Assembly: GCA_910585435.1 (NCBI GenBank)
Contig: CAJUEJ010000043.1
Span: forward strand, 1-28,943
Reading direction: 5' to 3'
DNA from: an uncultured Hungatella sp.
GTDB taxonomy: Bacteria; Bacillota; Clostridia; Lachnospirales; Lachnospiraceae
DNA length: 28,943 nucleotides
Positions 23,222 to 28,943 of this stretch are shown here, one piece after another. Under the pieces are notes generated by a model that saw nothing but the letters and a program-made list of their open reading frames with translations, was not told the origin of the DNA and did no database searches. Within the stretch, counting starts at the first letter, position 1, and every line of letters starts with the position of its first letter. The translations under genes were made by a program, and so were the position numbers.

Positions 23222-23288
23222 TTGAGTAAACTTCGCTAAAGATTTGAGATACCCATTTTACTCAACAAGTAGTTTGAGTAATACTCAA
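23222..23288. repeat. cluster of TTGAGTA half-sites
   Basis: TTGAGTAAA (23222-23230) and its inverted partner TTTACTCAA (23257-23265) form a 9-bp inverted repeat with a 26-nt gap; 8 nt further lies the perfect 15-bp palindrome TTGAGTA-A-TACTCAA (23274-23288). Four half-sites within 67 bp suggest a cooperative protein-binding region. Confidence 0.5.
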
Positions 23289-23345
23289 GTTGAAGTGATT
23301 TCAGACGGTTTTATACGGTATTTTGCGGCTTTTTCAAAAGCACAC

Positions 23346-23412
23346 AAAAAGCCCCAAAATACCTTGCATCCTCCGAAAAATCGGGAATTTACAAAACTTT
23401 TGGGGCCTTTTT
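23346..23412. terminator. bidirectional terminator-like hairpin
   Basis: AAAAAGCCCCAAAA pairs with TTTTGGGGCCTTTTT (one bulged base) across a 38-nt loop, giving T-runs in both directions. It could end transcripts from the nuclease gene, 283 nt away, though the long loop weakens the case. Confidence 0.4.
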
Positions 23413-23694
23413 CATATCATGTTAAATTGTAAGGTCTCAGGGCTTACATTCCCATCTGCTTCGCGAACTTTGGAATGGAATGTTGGGTTTATGCGGGATT
23501 GAGGGAGACTCTGTCTTTTGGTTACCAGTTTTTTGGTTGGTAAAAATTTTTTCCTTTTGTTTTCTTCTTCAAATTAGATAAATTTTGAAATTGGTAAAGC
23601 GGTTTTAAAAGTTGGTAAAATGCCGTTTCTTCTATATGGAGAAGAAAGAAGCGAAGTTTTCCTTCCCAGTGATCGCAGGATAAATCACAAGTAA

Positions 23695-24918
23695 TTAATC
23701 TCTACTTCTTTTTCCTCTGCTCAGATTGAATTCTTCCTCTGCTAATTCAATACGTTGCTGGATTTGTTCCTCTGTAGGCAGTTGTTTCTTAATCTCCTCT
23801 ATTTTAATATTATCATAAGATGCAACCCCCATCGGCGTCTGGATTCCCTGAAATGCCCACTGTACTTCGGTCTGATCCTTATCTTTGCAAATCAACAATC
23901 CAATTGTAGGATTTTCATCTGAAGTCCGAATAAGATCATTCACTGCATTTACATAAAAGTTCAATTTTCCAGCAAATTCTGGCTCAAAAGAAACGGCTTT
24001 CAGTTCAACCACTACATAACACTTAAGACGGATATGATAAAACAGCATATCAATCTTTCGAGTTTTTCCTGAAACTACAATTTCCTTCTGCCTTCCGATA
24101 AATGCAAATCCCGTTCCAAGCTCCAGCAAAAATCTGGTAATATTCTGTTCCAATGCCTCTTCCAACGCTGTTTCATCATATCCTCTTGGCAAAGAAATAA
24201 AACTGAGATCATAGGTATCTTTCACAATCTCCTGCGCTATCTTTCCCTGTATTCCTGGGAGCTTTTCCGCAAAATTTGTATTTGCCATTCCTGTGTTATG
24301 GTATAAATCAGCTTTCATGCAATCAATTAAGGCATTTCTACTCCATTCTTCTTCAATCGTTTTCTGAAGGTAAAATAACGCCTCTACCACAGATTTACAT
24401 TTTGTAACAATCTCTACATGATGACGCCACGGTACAAAACCAAAAAAAGCGGGAAATACCATTTCTGCACCAACTTGGTGCAGTTTTTCTCTTCTATCAT
24501 CTTCTTTGATTTCTGCACCAATCTGCTGCAGTTTTATACTGTCAAAATTGAATTTATTATCTACTGCTTGAATCAGGTCATCAGAATCTTCCGCTAATGC
24601 ATAAAAAGAATACCATTTTTTCATATTCCAAAGATTCCTGGCCGAAAAGCCTTTCACTTCTGGAAATTCTTGCTGTAAGTCCAGGCTTAACTGCTCAACA
24701 ATACCACGTCCCCATTTTTCTTCTGATTTTCGTAAAACAAGATCCCGTCCCAGTTGCCAATTAAATAATAACTGTTCTGAGTTTACCTTCACAGCTGCTT
24801 TTATCTGCGCTCCCCTAAAACGCTCCTTTATATCATGGATCCACTGTACATAATCCGAATCCAAATGCACATCATGAGAAGTTACAATAATTGGGGAGTT
24901 ACCTTTTTTATCCTGCAT
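23695..24918 (-). CDS. YhcG-family PDDEXK nuclease (DUF1016)
   Basis: 407 aa. The N-terminal DUF1016 helical domain (LLFNWQLGRDLVLRKSEEKW, FSARNLWNMKKWYSFYA) is followed by WRHHVEIV and a C-terminal PDDEXK core: DMLFYHIRLKCYVVVELKAV (Asp, then Glu-x-Lys) and FAGKLNFYVNAVNDLIR. The family is found in defence islands, often near restriction systems, and is presumed to cut DNA. I start at ATG 24918 behind AAGGAGAG; the open frame 19 codons upstream has no better site. A small internal duplication (QxGAE twice, 16 codons apart) lies between the domains. Its ATG overlaps the stop of the broken GNAT frame (TAATG). Confidence 0.87.
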   Translation of the reverse strand: MQDKKGNSPIIVTSHDVHLDSDYVQWIHDIKERFRGAQIKAAVKVNSEQLLFNWQLGRDLVLRKSEEKWGRGIVEQLSLDLQQEFPEVKGFSARNLWNMKKWYSFYALAEDSDDLIQAVDNKFNFDSIKLQQIGAEIKEDDRREKLHQVGAEMVFPAFFGFVPWRHHVEIVTKCKSVVEALFYLQKTIEEEWSRNALIDCMKADLYHNTGMANTNFAEKLPGIQGKIAQEIVKDTYDLSFISLPRGYDETALEEALEQNITRFLLELGTGFAFIGRQKEIVVSGKTRKIDMLFYHIRLKCYVVVELKAVSFEPEFAGKLNFYVNAVNDLIRTSDENPTIGLLICKDKDQTEVQWAFQGIQTPMGVASYDNIKIEEIKKQLPTEEQIQQRIELAEEEFNLSRGKRSRD

Positions 24919-25267
24919 TAATCTCTCCTTCTTTTGCTGATATCTTTGTCTTGTCTTTTTCCAATAAACATACAATGAAAGCCTTCTTTTCTTTGAGAGG
25001 ATAGCCTGATATAAGTTTCTTTACATGTATTAGTATGATCATAATCCAAATCTTTTGTTCTTATTGGTGTTTTATTTAATATTGGAACCAAAAACGGAAA
25101 ATATGTAATGGACATTTTCTCTTTTGTAAATTCAATCGCATTATGCCATACAAAATTTTCAATTTGTTTATTAACCGGACAGGAAAACCGGAGAGAATTG
25201 CACTTAAATACTCCTCTCCGATCGCTTCCAACATATCCAATATATTGACTACTGTATATTCCTTCAT
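24918..25267 (-). pseudogene. frameshifted GNAT-type (toxin-like) gene
   Basis: The start MKEYTVVNILDMLEAIGEEY, then LSAILSGF, matches the opening of a clostridial GNAT N-acetyltransferase family usually encoded just after a roughly 60-aa partner. At 25182-25186 the expected TTTTT is TTTT; adding one T restores SCPVNKQIENFVWHNAIEFT, then KEKMSITYF, as in intact relatives. The acetyl-CoA-binding region that should follow is not recognisable, so the gene is both shifted and truncated. Intact members have the organisation of toxins that acetylate a cellular target, but the substrate is unknown. It starts 1 nt after the stop of the partner gene. Confidence 0.65.
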
Positions 25268-25268
25268 T

Positions 25269-25448
25269 TTATCGAACCCTCTTGGACATCAATCTCCGTA
25301 TCTCGTCTATATTTGTCATCTGGCAGCTCACCGGTGCGGATGGATCTCTTTTGGAATCATCTGCCGAAGCATCAAGAGCCTTGATAAAGGATTCAATTTT
25401 TTTCGGACCAGTAATCTTTACACTGGTCAGTATACTGGATGTAGCCAT
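25269..25448 (-). CDS. 59-aa antitoxin-like partner of the GNAT gene
   Basis: ATG frame with GAGGAGG upstream (about 7 nt). The protein has a short N-terminal beta-like segment (SILTSVKITGPKKIESFIKA), a polar disordered middle and a C-terminal helix (NIDEIRRLMSKRV). This size, composition and position before a GNAT gene are typical of the small first gene of clostridial GNAT two-gene modules, which I regard as antitoxin-like. It is intact while its partner is broken, the usual fate of a decaying toxin-antitoxin pair. No DNA-binding motif is evident. Confidence 0.6.
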   Translation of the reverse strand: MATSSILTSVKITGPKKIESFIKALDASADDSKRDPSAPVSCQMTNIDEIRRLMSKRVR

Positions 25449-25601
25449 ACTACCGCCTCCTCTTCAACAAAACACTTGTTTTCCTGTTTTTATTTTTATC
25501 TTATCATCTCAGGACCCTTTTTTCAATTAGTTTATTCAATTTTCAGATTCTGAATCATTTGCTGTCACTTTGCAATTATTTACTATTTTAATATATGCAC
25601 C

Positions 25602-25753
25602 TTACTGAAGCGTCTGCACCATCCCAGAATTGTCCATTTCTCCCAATTCAGCAACCTCCATAGCTTTTCCAAACTTCCCAATTTCCCCTGATACTTCTCA
25701 TCCGCCACATGAGTATCAATGTCAATCGTTGTGCTGTATTGTTGATATCCCAT
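25602..25753 (-). pseudogene. remnant of a small gene, frameshifted
   Basis: From ATG 25753 the frame reads MGYQQYSTTIDIDTHVADEK, then YQG. One shift in the following GGGG run gives EIGKFGKAMEVAELGEMDNS, then GMVQTLQ and a stop at 25602. Read this way the protein looks natural. No family recognised. Just upstream another frame ends FEADMQPKVV, perhaps the tail of a preceding gene cut off near the IS21 left end. In the rest of 25449-25862 I see nothing more. Confidence 0.3.
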
Positions 25754-25862
25754 GATACACTACACCACTTTCGGCTGCATATCTGCCTCAAAGATTCCTC
25801 TTTTAAGATGTGTTTATAAAAAGTACCTATACTTTTCAAATACATTTTAAAGTAGGTTTTCT

Positions 25863-27359
25863 ATGTTTAAGAAAACGAAAGTAAGACAGATCCTCGAACT
25901 TCTCCACAAGGATCTAAGTGCCAGAGAGATCTCTAAAATTTTAAATGTCTCTCGCAATTCTGGCGCATTTGTGAAAGAATCTTATGACAAATGCGACAAA
26001 GACTGGGATGAAATATGTCTGATGAACGATGATGAGATCTATCAACTTTTTTATCCCCATACCTTCAGGCCAAGAAACAGATTTGCTCCCGTGGACTATT
26101 CGTATATCCACAGTGAATTGAAAAAAATCGGGGTTACAGAAATGCTGCTATGGGAGGAATATTGTGAAAAGTGTAATACAGAAGGGGTTCCCCATTGCTG
26201 TTATGCCACATTCGCAAATGGCTATAAACGTTTTATAGCTGATAAAGATTATACCAGCCATATTGAACACAAACCGGGGGTAACCTTGGAAGTTGACTGG
26301 TCAGGTCCCACTATGAGCTATATGGATTCTGACAAACAGGAACAGCAAACGGCATATCTGTTTGCTGCGGCTTTTCCGTACAGCCAGTATACCTATGTAG
26401 AGGCTGCCACTTCAATGAACCAGTCAGACTGGCTGTCATGCAATGTCTACATGCTGGAATTCTTTGGCGGGGCACCCGTAAGGATTGTCTGTGATAACCT
26501 AAAAACAGGCGTAATCAAACATCCAAAACATGGAGAGGTCGTGCTGAACGATTCCTATTTATCTTTTGCAGAACACTACCAGATTGCGATTATGCCTGCA
26601 CAGGTAAAGAAACCCAAACAGAAAGCAAGCGTCGAAGGTGCGGTGGGAAAAATTGCAAGGAAAATCATCGGCATACTCAGAAAGGAAGCTTTTTATTCCA
26701 TAGAAGGGCTTAATCCGGCAATCAGAAAAGCGCTTGACAAGTTAAATGACAAACCCTTCCAAAAGAGAAACGGCAGTAGAAAAACAATTTATGAGTTGGA
26801 AGAAAAACCATATCTGAGACCCCTGCCAATGCTTCCATTTGAAATCTGTGAATGGTCATATAATCACAAAGTAGGTCCGAATTCCCACATATGTTTTCAT
26901 AAGGGACAATACTCTGTTCCAAGCAATTACATAAATAAATACGTTGACGTGCAGTATAACAGCTCCGTTGTTTTTATCTACGCCTCACATAAATTAATAG
27001 CTGAACATAAACGTATTCCCACAGGCATCCGGAACGCGAACAGAACAGAGATGTCCCATCTTCCATATCCAGTATACACTCCGGATACAATGGAATCAAC
27101 GCTGAATAAGGCAGAAGCTATTGGCAACAGTACAAGGACCGTGATAAGCAGGCTGTATGACAATGCAAAAGTAAAAGAACAAGCCCTTGTAGATGCAAAA
27201 ACCGTATTGGATATCGCCAGTGTATATGACAAAGATATCCTCGAAACGGCTTGTGGCCTGGCGCTTAAAGACTTTTATCTGATTACTTATAACACGCTTA
27301 TGCCTTATATGAAAAAACTGCAAAAAACAGAAAAACCGGGCTCACAAATAAGAACGTAA
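25863..27359 (+). CDS. istA: IS21-family transposase IstA
   Basis: 498 aa. N-terminal helix-turn-helix (KVRQILELLHKDLSAREISK, ILNVSR) binds the element ends; the DDE catalytic triad is at D145 (EVDWSG), D211 (VCDNLK) and E258 (ASVEGA); a C-terminal beta-barrel and tail (GQYSVPSNYINKYVDVQY) complete the protein. The length is as expected for IstA and no stop or shift is visible, so this gene appears intact. It acts with IstB, an AAA+ ATPase that selects targets; the partner here is broken. Confidence 0.95.
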   Translation: MFKKTKVRQILELLHKDLSAREISKILNVSRNSGAFVKESYDKCDKDWDEICLMNDDEIYQLFYPHTFRPRNRFAPVDYSYIHSELKKIGVTEMLLWEEYCEKCNTEGVPHCCYATFANGYKRFIADKDYTSHIEHKPGVTLEVDWSGPTMSYMDSDKQEQQTAYLFAAAFPYSQYTYVEAATSMNQSDWLSCNVYMLEFFGGAPVRIVCDNLKTGVIKHPKHGEVVLNDSYLSFAEHYQIAIMPAQVKKPKQKASVEGAVGKIARKIIGILRKEAFYSIEGLNPAIRKALDKLNDKPFQKRNGSRKTIYELEEKPYLRPLPMLPFEICEWSYNHKVGPNSHICFHKGQYSVPSNYINKYVDVQYNSSVVFIYASHKLIAEHKRIPTGIRNANRTEMSHLPYPVYTPDTMESTLNKAEAIGNSTRTVISRLYDNAKVKEQALVDAKTVLDIASVYDKDILETACGLALKDFYLITYNTLMPYMKKLQKTEKPGSQIRT

Positions 27360-27420
27360 AAGCTCATAGGCAGGGAATCGTAAGAGGTGCCGATTATTAT
27401 AGGAAGGATGGTAAAAATTC

Positions 27421-28188
27421 ATGAATACGGAGATCAAAAAACAATTATCAGTATTAGAACTGAGTGATTTGGCAGCTGTGATTGAGGCCCAGGAAAAAGA
27501 AGTATCTTTGGTTGACCTGACTTATAATGAGAGGCTGGAGCATCTACTCCCGGCTCTCATAACAGAACGGCAGAACAGGCTGATCGCCAGGTTGACAAAG
27601 AATGCGGATTTAAAGTATCCCAATGCAAGCCTTGAAACCTTGGACTGCGATGCACGGGATATCAGCAGGAAAAAGATCACAAATCTTGCAACGATGGGGT
27701 TCGTAGAGGCGGCAACAAACCTGATCATTACAGGCCCGACGGGTGCCGGGAAAACATATCTTGCATGTGTCCTGGGTGTGGAAGCATGTAAACAGACTCT
27801 TAGGACATGTTATATCAGAATGCCAGACATGTTGGGCCATTTTCAAACCCACAAAGATAACCTCAGAGAACAGGTATGATACCGGAGGAAACTGGGGAAC
27901 TATAAAGTGCTGATCATAGATGAATGGCTAAACTATAAGATCAACGAGAAAGAATCAAAATTCATATATGAGTTAGTAGAACAGCGTTGTGGAAATAATC
28001 CGACGATCTTTGTGGGACAGTTTGAAGTCTGCGACTGGCATGAGCGGTTAGGAGGAGGAACCCAGGCTGATTCCATCATGGACAGGATTATACATAACTC
28101 TTATTCCATACCAACCACGGACAACAACCTCAGGAAGCTGTATGATTCTCAAAAAGCCAGAAAACTTATGGAATCGTTAAACTCATAG
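27421..28188 (+). pseudogene. istB: istB, AAA+ transposition helper, broken by TGA
   Basis: One frame of 255 codons from ATG 27421 to TAG 28186-28188 encodes IstB: Walker A GPTGAGKT (105-112) and Walker B VLIIDEW (about 163-169), the latter after an in-frame TGA at codon 153 (27877-27879). The rest (YKVLIIDEWLNYKINEKESK, FIYELVEQRCGNNPTIF, MDRIIHNSYSI) is well conserved. The stop splits the ATPase between Walker A and B, so the product should be non-functional unless TGA is read through. A single base change would explain it. Confidence 0.9.
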
Positions 28189-28296
28189 GCACACAGATTT
28201 GCTTTTACATATAGTGGACAACAAACCATCCGTAAACAGGAAACACGGGTGATTTCAAATGTTATGACACTTGTCACATTTTTCAGGAGGTTTTTA

Positions 28297-28575
28297 ATGA
28301 AAATAAAGTTAGAGGAACCAACCATACCAAGGGATATCTAACAAAAAATACGAAAGCTAAAAGTACTGCTTGAACAGGCAGACTGTTTGAGGGACGAAAT
28401 TCTGGCATGGTATACAGACGAACTAAAATCTTATGATGACAAAGCCGATGCGGAGTTGGAGTTATTTGATCCTGGAACAGGGACCACTGTCGAAGGAATT
28501 TCTGAGCCTGCCATCTTGGAGGTGCTTTCCGAACTTCAGATTTTCAATAAAACAAGAAGAAAGAACATGAGGTAA
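28297..28575 (+). pseudogene. small gene with in-frame TAA at codon 15
   Basis: AGGAGG lies 6 nt before ATG 28297. The frame (MKIKLEEPTIPRDI, stop, QKIRKLKVLLEQADCLRDEI, then LAWYTDELKSYDDKADAELE) runs 92 codons to TAA 28573, interrupted only at 28339-28341. One C-to-T change from CAA would create it. The encoded protein would be a helical acidic protein with no family I know. It is placed just past the IS21 element and may belong to the mobile region the element inserted into. Confidence 0.6.
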
Positions 28576-28943
28576 AGTTTGTTTATCTGTGAGCAGAAGC
28601 TGTATTTTTAAGCTTTGTCCGGGTTTTATGCAAAAGGTTGAATCAAAGATCCGATTAGCAGATAGGAAGAGGGAGGATCCTATCATCAAAGATTCCACCC
28701 TCTTTCATTTGAGGAAGGATGTGTTGTTATAGATAAGTTTTTCCCATTTCTTCATTGTATTCCAGAATACTTCTAAATTACTCTATGTCAGTTCACGACA
28801 TTTTCACTACAACCATATCTTGTATCCATAGATGGCTCCCAAGCATTAGAATAATCACCTTGGAAGGAACTGCGGTATGTACAGAAAAATCACCTATGGG
28901 ATAACCTGACAAATAAATTGCATATTCATCAGCAGAAAGCCCT
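28576..28943. other. gene-poor right end with a possible minus-strand gene tail
   Basis: No intact gene. On the minus strand the frame ending at TGA 28793 reads FCTYRSSFQGDYSNAWEPSM, then DTRYGCSENVVN, which looks like natural protein; just before it another frame reads SADEYAIYLSGYPIGDFSV. Together they may be a frameshifted C-terminal gene fragment that extends beyond the window. Unrecognised. Confidence 0.3.
28659..28709 (+). terminator. terminator-like hairpin after the broken gene
   Basis: AAGAGGG (28667-28673) pairs with CCCTCTT (28698-28704), with inner GGA/TCC pairing. A short T-rich tail (TCATTT) follows. It probably ends the transcript of the 28297 gene. Confidence 0.5.

Larger units (their letters stand above)
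22873..23694. other. 822-nt gene-poor stretch with several short repeats
   Basis: No convincing coding region on either strand. It holds a spaced inverted repeat AACTATAAA/TTTATAGTT (22931-22988), CCTATC/GATAGG (22993-23013), the TTGAGTA array and the hairpin listed separately, and three TTGGTAAA copies (23537, 23591, 23612). The A/T content is higher than in neighbouring genes. It may be a decayed gene region or a regulatory segment. Confidence 0.5.
25863..28188 (+). mobile_element. IS21-family insertion sequence (ends not resolved)
   Basis: Core of an IS21-type element: istA then istB in the standard order, same strand, 61 nt apart. Because istB carries a nonsense codon, the element is probably immobile. 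I could not define its terminal inverted repeats. Possible ends share only TGTTTA on the left (near 25812) and its inverse near 28230, which is too weak to call. Broken genes lie on both sides, consistent with insertion into a decaying region. Confidence 0.85.

Noticed and set aside
23244..23432. 62-aa plus-strand frame in the gene-poor stretch
   Set aside because: It spans the palindrome and a terminator-like hairpin, has no ribosome site and no protein-like composition.
25812..28230. Terminal inverted repeats of the IS21 element
   Set aside because: The best pairing found by eye is only TGTTTA; too short to define the ends.
1..28943. CRISPR arrays
   Set aside because: The only regular repeats are the in-frame collagen units and short regulatory motifs; no repeat-spacer pattern is present.

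Overview
The window looks like a piece of chromosome from a gut-type Clostridia, most likely Lachnospiraceae. This is inferred from gene content: acetate kinase paired with a PduL-type phosphotransacylase, a YceD-RpmF pair, TmcAL, CoaE, a PFL/DUF711 protein behind an ACT-domain protein, an exosporium-like collagen protein, strong AGGAGG ribosome sites and A/T-rich intergenic regions. No rRNA or other species-level marker is present.

Layout. Positions 1-3200 are an accessory segment read on the minus strand. It holds a small XRE regulator, a four-gene tRNA array reading only Lys and Gln codons (tRNA-Lys CTT and TTT, tRNA-Gln CTG and TTG), two tiny Lys/Gln-rich ORFs and several unrecognised small genes. 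Positions 3339-5399 encode a UvrD/PcrA-like helicase. Positions 5697-9895 are housekeeping: rpmF and yceD, ackA and pduL, and tmcAL. Positions 9909-15227 hold a lipoprotein and a tight minus-strand cluster (coaE, WalJ-like metallohydrolase, ACT protein, PFL protein, methyltransferase). A MATE transporter follows at 15401-16747. Positions 16717-18215 are a chimera of two broken genes: an ABC sugar-binding lipoprotein joined out of frame to the tail of an ArsR-type regulator. Positions 18735-20147 encode a collagen-like protein. Positions 20472-22872 hold small genes, including an AlkZ-related protein and a cyclophilin-fold lipoprotein. Positions 23695-25448 carry a YhcG-family nuclease next to a broken GNAT-toxin/antitoxin-like pair. 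The right end is a decayed IS21-family element followed by another broken gene.

The most interesting region is 640-1600. A consensus-like promoter drives a 46-codon leader ORF whose codons 9-16 include all four Lys and Gln codons. A 13-bp terminator follows. A 12-nt leader segment is complementary to the terminator 5' arm and loop, and could act as an antiterminator. Downstream lie tRNA genes for exactly those codons. This has the layout of a transcription attenuator that would switch on Lys/Gln tRNAs when charged Lys/Gln tRNA runs out, for example after anticodon-nuclease attack. The last tRNA, Gln(TTG), has an oversized 66-nt D-loop. The elements are visible in the sequence; the mechanism is inference.

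Several genes carry single inactivating changes: nonsense codons in istB and in the genes at 3017 and 28297, and a homopolymer frameshift in the GNAT gene. Together with the 17222 junction, this points to an active decay history in the accessory parts.
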